Part shown: positions 1-7,196 of the stretch, one piece after another | Layout of the letters: the number at the start of each line of letters is the position of its first letter | Numbering within the stretch: position 1 is the stretch's first letter | Source of the DNA: Betaproteobacteria bacterium | GTDB taxonomy: Bacteria; Pseudomonadota; Gammaproteobacteria; Burkholderiales; SG8-41 | Assembly: GCA_025363575.1 (NCBI GenBank) | Contig: JANYDM010000049.1 | Coordinates: forward strand, 1 to 14,805 | Length of the DNA: 14,805 nt | Direction: 5' to 3' | Program-made: the position numbers and the translations under genes | The notes under the pieces: model-generated | The model's input: only the letters and a program-made list of their open reading frames with translations | What the model was told of the DNA's origin: nothing | Databases searched by the model: none

Positions 1-140
1 TGCAATTGGAGAACGCCATCCGTCAGTACCTCGATTTTCATAACCAGCAATCAAAACCCTTTCTCTGGTCCAAGTCCGCTGATGAAATTCTCGACAGCCT
101 CGCCAGATTTTGTAAACGTATTTCAGACTCACGACACTAG
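1..140 (+). mobile_element. Right end of an IS630-family insertion sequence (partial)
   Basis: Only the last part of the element is in the window. It is recognised by its transposase C-terminus. IS630 itself is known to insert at CTAG with duplication of the central TA. A CTAG stands at 137-140, exactly where the transposase frame ends and the malic enzyme frame begins, so the element probably ends at about 137-139. The terminal inverted repeat cannot be confirmed because the left end is outside the window. Confidence 0.5.
3..140 (+). CDS. IS630 family transposase, C-terminal 45 residues (5' truncated by window edge)
   Basis: The frame opening at base 3 encodes 45 residues and stops with TAG at 138-140. 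It contains the segments AIRQYLDFHN, KPFLWSKSADEIL and LARFCKRISDS. This resembles the C-terminal tail of IS630-type DDE transposases, where a K-P-F-x-W-(T/S) stretch is followed by an A-D-x-I-L-x-x-(L/I)-A-R-F helix. The catalytic DDE residues would lie upstream, outside the window. The last four bases overlap the stop of the convergent malic enzyme gene. Whether the full transposase is intact cannot be judged. Confidence 0.8.
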   Translation, partial: QLENAIRQYLDFHNQQSKPFLWSKSADEILDSLARFCKRISDSRH

Positions 141-1783
141 TACCGCGGGTCGTACATCGCCGCATGCGCTTGCGCGAGCAGATCCTCGGGCTCATCAGCC
201 TGGGCCATACCATGCTTGTGCGCGGTCTTCGCCAATCCGGCAGCAATATGCGCGGAGACTTCGCGCACGCGGCTTAGCGATGGATACAGGCTGCCCTGCG
301 CGAGATCGGACTCGGTGGTGAGGCTCGCGAGCGTGTGCGCGGACCCCATGAACATTTCGTCAGTAATGGTCTTCGAGCGGGCCATGATCGCGCCCAGCCC
401 GATGCCGGGAAAAATATACGAGTTGTTTCCCTGCCGCGGCACGAAGGTCTTGCCGTTCAGCGTCACCGGATCGAACGGGCTGCCGCAAGCGAACAAGGCG
501 CGGCCACCGGTGTAGCGGTAAGCCTCTTCCGCCGTGCACTCGGATTGCGAGGTCGGATTCGACAGCGCAAACACGATCGGCTGCTTGTTGATTTTCGCCA
601 TCTCTTCGAGCACTTCTTTCGTGAACGTGCCGCCCACGGCCGACACGCCGATGATCGCGGTCGGCTTCAGCGCGCGTATCGCTTCGAGAAAGCCCACGAC
701 TTCTTTGTGCTCGTGCGCATACGGCAGCTTGTGATGCGCAAGGTCTGTGCGCGACTTGACCACGAGGCCCCGGCTGTCGACGAGCCAGTTGCGATTGCGC
801 GCGGCTTTTTCGTCAAGCCCCTGCGCCATTATCGCGGTGGTGACGAGATCGGCGATGCCGGTCGCCGCTTCGCCCGCACCGAGAAACAACACCTTCTGTT
901 CCGCAATGCTTTGCCCGGTGATGCGCAGCGCGGAGAACATGCCGGCCAGCGCGACAGCTGCGGTGCCCTGGATGTCGTCGTTGAAGACGCACGCACGATT
1001 GCGATATTTCTCTAACAAGCGGAAGGCGTTCTGATTGGCGAAATCCTCGAACTGGATGACGACGCCGGGAAACACTTCTTCCGCGGCAGTCATGAACTCT
1101 TCCACCAGATCGTCGTAGGCCTGCCCGCGCAGGCGACGCTGTTTCAGTCCCATGTAGAACGGGTCGACCAGCAGCTCGCCGTTGTCGGTGCCCGTGTCTA
1201 TCATCACCGGCAGGCACTGCGCCGGATGCACACCCGCGCATGCCGAATACAGCGCGAGCTTGCCCACGGGTATGCCCATGCCGTTGGCGCCGAGATCGCC
1301 GAGCCCCAGGATGCGCTCGCCGTCGGTGACGACGATCAAGCCCGCGCGATGCGGCCAGTTGCGCAGCATCGAAGCGATGTGCCCCTTGTCGTTCGGCGTG
1401 ATGAAAATGCCGCGCGGGCGCTGGAATATCATGCCGAACTTCTGGCAGGCGAGGCCGACGCCCGGCGTATAGATGATGGGCTGCATCTCGTCGATGTGAT
1501 CGACGATGACGCGAAAAAACAGCGCCTCGTTGCGATCATGCAGCGCATTCAGCGCAATGTATTTTTCAAGCGAGTCCGGCAGGCGCTGCAGCGAGCGCAT
1601 GAAACGCGCGACCTGCTCTTCCTGCGTTGAGATGTGCGGTGGAAACAAGCCGCGCAAACCCAGCACTTCGCGTTCTTCTGCCGTAAACGCGCTGCCTTTG
1701 TTCAACAGCGGGTCGCGCAGGATATCGACGCCGCGCGGCGACGGCTTGCGGGTCTCGAGACCCTTTTTGATAGGGGCGTTCAT
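137..1783 (-). CDS. maeA: NAD-dependent malic enzyme (oxaloacetate-decarboxylating malate dehydrogenase)
   Basis: A 548-residue cytosolic enzyme that oxidatively decarboxylates malate to pyruvate and CO2, linking the TCA cycle to pyruvate. The length fits the large single-domain NAD-type malic enzymes (E. coli MaeA is about 565). Visible signatures are YTPGVG at 105-110 with the likely catalytic Tyr105, Lys175 in the GKLALYS stretch, the metal-binding FEDF (245-248), NDDIQGT (268-274), the dinucleotide-binding GAGEAATG (302-309) and ALSNPTS (406-412). The start is ATG, with a GAGGAG site 7 bases upstream (bases 1791-1796). The C-terminus ends in MYDPRY, and its TAG stop overlaps the IS630 transposase stop, so the final codons may have been set by IS insertion. 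NAD rather than NADP preference is inferred from length and similarity only. It lies downstream of the lipoprotein gene on the same strand with a 168-base gap, so it may have its own promoter. Confidence 0.93.
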   Translation of the reverse strand: MNAPIKKGLETRKPSPRGVDILRDPLLNKGSAFTAEEREVLGLRGLFPPHISTQEEQVARFMRSLQRLPDSLEKYIALNALHDRNEALFFRVIVDHIDEMQPIIYTPGVGLACQKFGMIFQRPRGIFITPNDKGHIASMLRNWPHRAGLIVVTDGERILGLGDLGANGMGIPVGKLALYSACAGVHPAQCLPVMIDTGTDNGELLVDPFYMGLKQRRLRGQAYDDLVEEFMTAAEEVFPGVVIQFEDFANQNAFRLLEKYRNRACVFNDDIQGTAAVALAGMFSALRITGQSIAEQKVLFLGAGEAATGIADLVTTAIMAQGLDEKAARNRNWLVDSRGLVVKSRTDLAHHKLPYAHEHKEVVGFLEAIRALKPTAIIGVSAVGGTFTKEVLEEMAKINKQPIVFALSNPTSQSECTAEEAYRYTGGRALFACGSPFDPVTLNGKTFVPRQGNNSYIFPGIGLGAIMARSKTITDEMFMGSAHTLASLTTESDLAQGSLYPSLSRVREVSAHIAAGLAKTAHKHGMAQADEPEDLLAQAHAAMYDPRY

Positions 1784-1951
1784 GAATGGCTCCTCGCTCG
1801 TTTTCTAGTCCAGGTACGCGCCTATTATTCCACACCAGGCGCTCGTCCCGGGTCGCGCACTCTCGCGCGCGTCGTCGCTGCAAAACCCGCGACATTGCGG
1901 AAAGCCCGGGGGTTGTGCGCGAACCGAATCAATTCGCGCGTTGCTTGCGAA

Positions 1952-2395
1952 TCAGGTCGCGACGCCTATCGAATACTGGAACGACAGGTTCTCGATCGAC
2001 TTCAACTTCCACTTGCCGCCGCTCAGCTCGTAATGCAGCCGCAGCCGGCCCGCCACCTGGATGCTGTTTTCGTCGGGCTTGGGATTGTTGCGCGTGAGCA
2101 TGTGCACGGTGACGACGAGCTCGTTGCTCATCCGCTTGCTCTCGATGATCTCGGTCTGCTTGTACTCTGACTCTTCGAACGTCCACTCGTCAGCGGGGCC
2201 TTTGCCCGCCGCATCCGAGGTATGAACGACGCGGCCGACGACGTCGTGCTTGACCTGATCGACAGAGACATCGGCCTTGTCGGCGACCTGCACGTTGGCA
2301 GGGACGGCGGCCGGCACGGCCGCGGTATTGGGCGCGCGGTTGCAGGCTGTGCACGTCAGCAGCAATGCAATCAGCGGCAATGAAATTCGCGTCAT
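1952..2395 (-). CDS. Small outer-membrane or periplasmic lipoprotein of unknown function
   Basis: Encodes 147 residues from the ATG at 2393-2395. The N-terminus MTRISLPLIALLLTCTAC is a lipoprotein signal peptide with a lipobox ending in TAC and the acylated Cys followed by Asn, which suggests sorting to the outer membrane. The mature part starts with an Ala/Pro/Val-rich linker. A compact charged region follows, with alternating hydrophobic segments (ELVVTVHMLTRN, GRLRLHYELSGGKWKLKSIENL) that look like beta strands. I do not recognise the family. An in-frame GTG 12 bases upstream (2405-2407) would add four residues before the signal peptide. No clear Shine-Dalgarno decides between them, and the ATG gives the better signal peptide. 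It sits 115 bases downstream of the UGSC selenoprotein 1 gene on the same strand and could be cotranscribed with it. Confidence 0.8.
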   Translation of the reverse strand: MTRISLPLIALLLTCTACNRAPNTAAVPAAVPANVQVADKADVSVDQVKHDVVGRVVHTSDAAGKGPADEWTFEESEYKQTEIIESKRMSNELVVTVHMLTRNNPKPDENSIQVAGRLRLHYELSGGKWKLKSIENLSFQYSIGVAT

Positions 2396-2510
2396 GGATG
2401 CAGTCACGGTCTATGCACGGTTCGAATGTCGGGCGCACAGTATATCCCTGTGGCGCGAATGCTGCCCGGCCGCCTCTGCAATGCGCGAAGATGCGCCCCC
2501 CTCACCCCCC

Positions 2511-4217
2511 TTATTGCTGCGGAAGAGGCGGGAAAGTCATCTTCTTCGTGACCGGATTCACGTAGCCGCCCCACAGCACCATCGTGCGGTTGCGGTTGGG
2601 ATCGCCGCAAACGACGATGTGGATGACGTCGGGGCTGGGCACCACGCGCACCAGCTCGTCGGGGCCGACGAGGAATTCCGGCGGATAGATGCCGCGGTCG
2701 ACCGCGTCCTTGATCGTGAACGCTTCGGAGTGGCCGTACTTGAGCAGGAACTCGAGCTCGCGAAACGGCACGCGCGCGTGCTCATAGATGTATTCGCGGA
2801 TTTTTTGTTTCGTGTAGCCGGCGCTCGCGAGCGCTTTGGCGACCGGTGGCGCCATCAGGATCGTGACCATGTTCTGAAACCCGCGCGGCCCGCGCTCCGC
2901 AAATCGCGCGAGGCAGGGTTTCTTGGTCAGCTCTATGCTCAGAAATTCGAGCGCGGTCTGCGCCGCCGTCTTGTCGGGCGTGCCGTAGATCGCCGGCGCC
3001 CAGCCCCAGGTCACGCTCGCGCAGGCCGTGACGGTGCTGTCTTCTTTCTTGAACCCATGCTCGACGTGGAACGGCTCCCACGGATTCTCGGCGGCGTCTT
3101 CGGCGATCGTGAAATTCATCGGGTAGCCGAATGTGCCCATGTAATTGCGGCCCGGCTTGTAGCCCGCGATGTTCTTGATGATGAAGCCGAACGCGCGGCC
3201 GAGCGAAGGATTGTTGCCTTTCGAGATCAAATGCGCGCCGCTCTCGATGCCCATCTGCTTGACCGCCGGCCCGTTGACGAGCAGAAAAGGAAACACGCCC
3301 CACGTCGTGCCGATGTTGGCGAGATTGTATTGGTTGTCGGCGATCGCCTCGACCAGCGCGATGAGCAGCGGCATGCATTCGGGGCTGCAGCCCGCCATCA
3401 CGGCGTTGGCCGCGATGTTCGTCGGCGTGGCGATCAGGTTGGCCTGCGCCAGCACGGCGATGCTCTCATCCGGCTTGCGGTCCGTGTACTGGAGGAATGC
3501 CTGCACGCGCTCCAGCGTCGGCGGGATGATCGGCAGCTCGTCCGTCCAGCCCTGGTTGCGGAAATACTCGTTGACGTCTCCAAACGAGCCCGCGTAAACG
3601 ATTTCATCTGCCTTGCGCGTAGCAACCGGCGCCGAGCCGCTGCCGCCGTCGCGTGGCTTGGTCAGGTGATCGACGATACGGCCGAAAAGAACCTCCTCGA
3701 CGTTCTTGACGACCAGCGCTTCGGGATGCACGCCCACCGCACCCGGATATTCGCCGATGCGCAGATCGGCCATGCCTTCGGCTTTGGCCACTGCCTTCGC
3801 TATTGTCGTGAACCCCGTCGTGGTGATCACCACGCTCGGGATGCCGGCCCTTTCTGCTTCAACCGCCGGCCTCACCGAGGACGGAGTGCAGGTCCCTCAA
3901 CCACCGTTGCCGGTGATGATCGCGTCGACGCCTTTCTCTTTGGCGAGCGCCGCGATTTCTTTCGCGATTCTTTTCTGCGATTCGGCGTCGCCGCCGACGT
4001 AGACGATGGGAAATTCGGTGAACGGGATGATTTTCACATTCTTGTAATTTTCCCTGAACAACCGGCGATAGGTCTCGAACATCAACTCGCCTTTGAAGTG
4101 GTTGTTGTAGACCTCGCCGATGGTCTTGCCGTCGAGCGTGTCCATGTGCGGGCTGATGTTGCGGGTCGCCCCCTGCGGCAGGCCTTCGGGGCTGACGACG
4201 CTTAACTTTTCGTTCAC
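2511..4217 (-). CDS. UGSC family selenoprotein 1, read through an in-frame TGA (Sec107)
   Basis: Two same-frame open stretches (3897-4217 and 2511-3896) are joined by one TGA at 3897-3899. Read as selenocysteine, it gives one 568-residue protein. The start is GTG at 4215-4217, with GAGGAG 6 bases upstream. Residues 1 to about 200 form the UGSC-like domain: GVDAIITGNGG leads into U107-G108-T109-C110, then TPSSVRPAVEAERAGIPSV. The GIP-V strand-helix ending is typical of UGSC (seleno)proteins, which use a U/C-G-S-C redox motif; here Ser is replaced by Thr. From about 207 a second large domain begins, with DELPIIPPT (226-234), NAVMAGCSPEC (271-281), LVNGP and NRNRTMVLWGGY. Its function is not known to me. 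There is no signal peptide, so it is probably cytosolic and redox active. A SECIS-like hairpin follows the TGA. A premature-stop pseudogene is possible but unlikely, because the paralogue at 9490-11202 has a TGA at the same aligned position and neither frame has other damage. Confidence 0.85.
3866..3884 (-). promoter_or_regulatory. Candidate bacterial SECIS element for UGSC selenoprotein 1
   Basis: Counting the T of TGA as 1, bases 16-34 on the gene strand fold as CCG-T-CCTC, loop GGT, GAGG-C-CGG. That is 4 bp closed by a GGT loop, a T opposite C mismatch, then 3 bp. In the E. coli fdhF SECIS the apical loop GGUC lies at about position 22-25, separated by 4 bp from a bulged U needed for SelB binding. 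Here the GGT lies at 24-26 and the unpaired T at 19, again 4 bp below the loop. The fold was made by eye. SelB recognition is inferred. Confidence 0.6.
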
Positions 4218-4318
4218 TTGCTTCTCCTCGATCTTTCGCGATTTTCTCTATGCGAATGTAACATTTTTCCGGTTTTCTTTTCCGGGTGGCAGATCCGGGG
4301 TGGGTTAGTTTTTTGTGA

Positions 4319-4350
4319 CCTTTCATTCCCGCGCGAGCGGGAATGAAAGG
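4319..4350. repeat. Perfect 14-bp inverted repeat with GCGA loop (dRS3-like)
   Basis: The left arm 4319-4332 (CCTTTCATTCCCGC) and right arm 4337-4350 are exact reverse complements around the loop GCGA. The core ATTCCC-N8-GGGAAT matches the pattern of neisserial dRS3 repeats and similar dispersed intergenic palindromes in other proteobacteria. It starts 17 bases beyond the stop of the LOG-family gene, so it can act as a transcript end or stabilise the 3' end. The run of six T at 4308-4313 is on the wrong side for an intrinsic terminator of that gene. No second copy is present in the window. Confidence 0.7.
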
Positions 4351-4366
4351 CAACCTCAATCCTGCC

Positions 4367-5182
4367 TCACAACCGCGGCCCCGGCTTGCCCAGCGCATGC
4401 TCGGCGAGCTCTTTGATGATCCAGTCGTAAGCGTCGTCGACCGAATCGGTGAAGCGCATCAGCTTGATGTCGTCCGCGTTGATCATGCCGTGGTGCGCGA
4501 GCTCATCGAAATTCACGATCTTCTTCCAGTATTCCGCGCCGAACACGACGATGGGCATCGGCTTGCGCATCTTGCGCGTCTGCACCAGCGTGAGCAGCTC
4601 AACGAGCTCGTCGAGCGTGCCGAAGCCGCCGGGGAACACGATCACGGCTTTCGCGAGGTAGGCGAACCAGAACTTGCGCATGAAGAAGTAATGAAAATGG
4701 AAGGCGAGTTCGCGCGTGACGTACTGATTGTCGAACTCCTCGACGGGGATCGAGATCGTGAGCCCGACGTTCATGCCGCGCGCTTCGGCGGCGCCGCGAT
4801 TGGCCGCCTCCATGATGCCGGGGCCGCCGCCGGTGCAGACGACGAAGCGCTTCTCGTTCTTGTCGATCTGCTTCGACCATTGCGTGAGGCGGAATGCGAG
4901 CGTGCGCGCCGCCTCGTAATACGCCGACATCTCAAGCGCGACGCGCGCGCTTTCGACGTCTCCGCCGGCCGCTTCCGCTGCGTGCAGTTTCTTCTCGGCG
5001 TCTTCGCGCGAGAGCGTGCGTGCCGAGCCCATGAACACGATCGTGTCGTCGACCTTCTCGCGCTCAAAGCGGCTCTTCGGCTCGAGGTATTCGGCGAGGA
5101 TGCGCAGCGCCCGCCCGTCCTTGCCGTTCAGGAATGGTTCATTGTTGTAGGCCTTGATGGGCCGGCTCTTGCGCTCGCTCAT
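4367..5182 (-). CDS. LOG family protein (TIGR00730-type Rossmann fold nucleotide-binding protein)
   Basis: A 271-residue cytosolic protein. It carries GGGPGIMEAANRG at 118-130 and PGGFGTLDE at 184-192, the two signatures of the lysine decarboxylase-like/LOG superfamily. The second contains the PGGxGTxxE motif that binds the phosphoribosyl part of the substrate. Family members of known activity hydrolyse nucleoside 5'-monophosphates such as cytokinin ribotides to a free base and ribose 5-phosphate. At 271 residues it is longer than plant-like LOG proteins (about 190-220), with an N-terminal extension of some 45 residues before the first strand DTIVFMGSAR. The start is ATG, with AGGA 6 bases upstream. 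The true substrate cannot be read from the sequence. It lies upstream of UGSC selenoprotein 1 on the same strand, but 149 bases with a strong hairpin separate them, so a shared transcript is doubtful. Confidence 0.9.
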   Translation of the reverse strand: MSERKSRPIKAYNNEPFLNGKDGRALRILAEYLEPKSRFEREKVDDTIVFMGSARTLSREDAEKKLHAAEAAGGDVESARVALEMSAYYEAARTLAFRLTQWSKQIDKNEKRFVVCTGGGPGIMEAANRGAAEARGMNVGLTISIPVEEFDNQYVTRELAFHFHYFFMRKFWFAYLAKAVIVFPGGFGTLDELVELLTLVQTRKMRKPMPIVVFGAEYWKKIVNFDELAHHGMINADDIKLMRFTDSVDDAYDWIIKELAEHALGKPGPRL

Positions 5183-5458
5183 GGGAAATCCTGCGGAATG
5201 AAGTCAGAAGGATGATAACGCGCTGGCGCGCTGGCACGCATTCCGGGTGGCAGGCCCGAACGCAGCGGGCATCCCGCGAGAACCCGGCCGGCGAAGACCG
5301 GATCCCGCATTTCATTTTCGAACTGCGTTTCACGAGCCACCTTGCTGATGGCATAATCGCACTCTGCTTCCTGAAGCCTGCATTCAGCAAAAAACCAATA
5401 CTGCATACTCGGAACGGCATACGACGAACGCCTATCCACAAACTGTAAAGGAAACGAA

Positions 5459-5692
5459 ATGAAAACCTCACTTCTCTCTCTCTGCGCTGCGGCATTGCTC
5501 TTGACCGCGTGCGGCAAAGAAGCGCCGACACCCGCGCCGACACCGGTCCCCGCTACGCCGCCCAAGGCATCCGAAGCCGCGCCCGCCGCGACGCCCGCGC
5601 CGGCACCCGCGGCGATGAGCGACGAAGACAAAGCAAAAGCGATGGACGCCGCCAAAGCCTCGGCGAAGTCCGCAGGCGGCGGCAAGGAATAA
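5459..5692 (+). CDS. Small Ala/Pro-rich lipoprotein
   Basis: Encodes 77 residues. The N-terminus MKTSLLSLCAAALLLTACGK is a lipoprotein signal peptide with lipobox LTAC and Gly after the acylated Cys. The mature protein has two parts. The first is a low-complexity Pro/Ala/Thr linker of about 30 residues (repeated TPAPTP and APAPA). The second is a charged helical tail (MSDEDKAKAMDAAKASAKSAGGGKE). Such proteins are usually anchored to the outer membrane, with the linker spanning to the cell wall. No enzymatic function is expected. The ATG has AAGGA 6 bases upstream. It is convergent with the sugar isomerase gene, and both end at the strong hairpin at 5715-5743. Confidence 0.8.
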   Translation: MKTSLLSLCAAALLLTACGKEAPTPAPTPVPATPPKASEAAPAATPAPAPAAMSDEDKAKAMDAAKASAKSAGGGKE

Positions 5693-5714
5693 CCGGCCTT
5701 CGTCTGTCGTCAGC

Positions 5715-5743
5715 GCGCCGGCTGCGTCTTGACGCACCGGCGC
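5715..5743. terminator. Bidirectional hairpin between convergent genes
   Basis: GCGCCGG (5715-5721) and TGCGT (5723-5727) pair with ACGCA (5732-5736) and CCGGCGC (5737-5743) around a CTTG loop. This gives 12 bp with one bulged C. It lies 22 bases after the lipoprotein stop and 10 bases after the stop of the convergent isomerase gene. There is no T tract on either strand, so termination is inferred from position and stem strength. Confidence 0.5.
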
Positions 5744-5753
5744 CGCGCGGGAT

Positions 5754-6593
5754 CTAACTCGCGATGGATCCCGCGTCTTCGATCAACGCTCTGATCCGCT
5801 CCACGCCTTCTCTCGCCACTTCCTCCGACGGGCGCGACCACAGCGCCGGATTCGGCGCTTCGTAATTGATGTAGCGCGCGTAATTTTTTTCCATCAGCAG
5901 TTGCAGCACTTCGCGCCAGCGCACCGCGCCTGCACCGGGCGGCAGGCGATCGAGCGCGGGCCCGCTGGCGTCGCGCGGGCCATTCGGCACGTCGCTGAAC
6001 TGAAATGCGACGATGTCCTGCGCCGGGACGCCTGCGAAGCCGCGGCCGCCGTCGCCGACAGCCTGCGCATGGTATGTGTCGATCAGCAGGCCGGCGTTGG
6101 GCTTGTTCGCCAGCGCGACGATCTCGCGCGCCACCGCGAGGCGGTTGACGAGCGGATGGCGCGAGCCGAATTCCAGCGCGCACATAAGGCCGTGCCCCGC
6201 GGCGATCTGGCAGCCGGTCGCGAAATTGCGCGCAGCGTCTTGCACGTTGGTGGCGGGATTGGCGCCGGGCGCCACCATCATGACTTCGCAGTCAAGCGCC
6301 GCTGCGCGCGCGCACATGATTTCCATCGAGTCGAAGAGACGTTTGCGCTCGCTGCCGTGCGCAAACAGTATGCCCGTCTCGAGACCGACGCATGAAACCG
6401 CGAGCCCGCTCGCGCGAATCATCGCGAGCACTTCGTCATTGCTCATGCCCGCTTCGAGGCAACGCTCGAAGTCGACATGGCGCAGCTCGACTGCGTTGTA
6501 GCCGGTCGCGCGCGCGATGCGCAGCACGTCAGCGAGCGCTGTCGTGTCCAGCGTCCAGGTGTGCAGGCCGATGCGGTCTTTTAGCGGGGACAT
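5754..6593 (-). CDS. Sugar phosphate isomerase/epimerase (xylose isomerase-like TIM barrel)
   Basis: A 279-residue cytosolic protein of the AP endonuclease 2/xylose isomerase-like TIM-barrel superfamily. The divalent-metal ligand positions are recognisable in order: Glu141 in MCALEFG, Asp172 and His175 in LLIDTYH, the FQFSDVPNG strand near 197-205, and Glu245 in YINYEAPNP. The first strand RIGLHTWTL and the ELRHVDF loop are also typical. Family members isomerise or epimerise sugars and related polyols, or act as keto-sugar or inositol pathway enzymes. Nothing here fixes the substrate. The ATG at 6591-6593 has no good Shine-Dalgarno. The gene is 37 bases downstream of the DUF4124-like gene on the same strand and may be cotranscribed with it. 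Confidence 0.88.
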   Translation of the reverse strand: MSPLKDRIGLHTWTLDTTALADVLRIARATGYNAVELRHVDFERCLEAGMSNDEVLAMIRASGLAVSCVGLETGILFAHGSERKRLFDSMEIMCARAAALDCEVMMVAPGANPATNVQDAARNFATGCQIAAGHGLMCALEFGSRHPLVNRLAVAREIVALANKPNAGLLIDTYHAQAVGDGGRGFAGVPAQDIVAFQFSDVPNGPRDASGPALDRLPPGAGAVRWREVLQLLMEKNYARYINYEAPNPALWSRPSEEVAREGVERIRALIEDAGSIAS

Positions 6594-6630
6594 GGCAGGA
6601 ACGATGGAAAGCAGCGGGCGGCGGACAAAG

Positions 6631-7128
6631 TCACTTGCAGAATGTGGCCGCGGCTTCCTGCGCTTTTTTCAATTCGGTCGCGCGCTCTTCCTGATTGAGG
6701 TAGCGCACTTCGCCGGTCTGCGGGTCTTTGCCATTGGGCATGCGGCGCACGCTTTCGAGCTCTGTTACGCGGTACTGCTGGGTCTTGCACTTGCGGGCGG
6801 CTTCCGCGGCCGCGGCCTGCTCCTTTGACTCTTTGTCTTCGCGCTGCATGCGGCGCTGCTGAAACTCGGCCTCTTTCTGCTTGTAATCGAGCGGTGACGC
6901 CGCGGGCGCTTCCGGCCCGCCGGCCTTCGACACTTCGCGCTTGCTGACCGTCCCGGGCGAGCACTTCTGCGCGAATTCGCGCCTGCCCTCGGCATCGAGA
7001 CATTCGTAAATCTGCGCGGACGCACGCAGCGGCATCAGCATCAAGAAGCCAAGGAGCGCCAGGCGGGACAACGGCAAACGGGAAATTGCCCTGGCGTCTT
7101 CGGCGTTGTCGGGGTAGACCATTGTCAT
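6631..7128 (-). CDS. DUF4124-like secreted protein
   Basis: Encodes 165 residues from the ATG at 7126-7128. A hydrophobic export signal (RLALLGFLMLMPLRASA, cleavage before QIYECLD) follows a rather long polar start. The segment QIYECLDAEGRREFAQKCSPG right after cleavage resembles the short DUF4124 domain common in periplasmic proteins of beta- and gammaproteobacteria, where an aromatic-x-C/W-x-D-x-x-G turn precedes a strand. The middle (DYKQKEAEFQQRRMQREDKESKEQ and on) is a highly charged predicted coiled coil. Cysteines in ECLD, KCSP, KCKT and the terminal TFCK may form disulfides. A GTG at 7159-7161 would extend it by 11 residues. The ATG has GGA about 9 bases upstream and is preferred. It is divergent from the exported protein at 7197. 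Its role is unknown. Confidence 0.75.
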   Translation of the reverse strand: MTMVYPDNAEDARAISRLPLSRLALLGFLMLMPLRASAQIYECLDAEGRREFAQKCSPGTVSKREVSKAGGPEAPAASPLDYKQKEAEFQQRRMQREDKESKEQAAAAEAARKCKTQQYRVTELESVRRMPNGKDPQTGEVRYLNQEERATELKKAQEAAATFCK

Positions 7129-7196
7129 TTTTCTGCTTCCGTATAAACTACGCGGCTTCACGGCTTCTCGGCCGATAAATTTCCCGGGGCAAATAC

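Noticed and set aside
3897..3899. TGA as a real stop or a pseudogene mutation in UGSC gene 1
   Set aside because: The downstream frame is intact for 461 codons and the paralogue has TGA at the same aligned residue within the UGSC motif, which favours recoding.
2277..4205. 642-codon open frame on the plus strand
   Set aside because: It is antisense to the UGSC selenoprotein 1 gene and rich in Arg, His and Asp with no domain, as expected of a shadow frame in GC-rich DNA. It is a trap for automatic annotation because the true gene is split by TGA.
4343..5215. 290-codon open frame on the plus strand
   Set aside because: Antisense shadow of the LOG-family gene, whose own strand shows the GGGPG and PGGFGT motifs.
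4280..5253. 13-base direct repeat TTCCGGGTGGCAG on both sides of the LOG-family gene (4280-4292 and 5241-5253)
   Set aside because: A match of this length is expected about once by chance in a window of this size and base composition, and no other mobile element sign is present.
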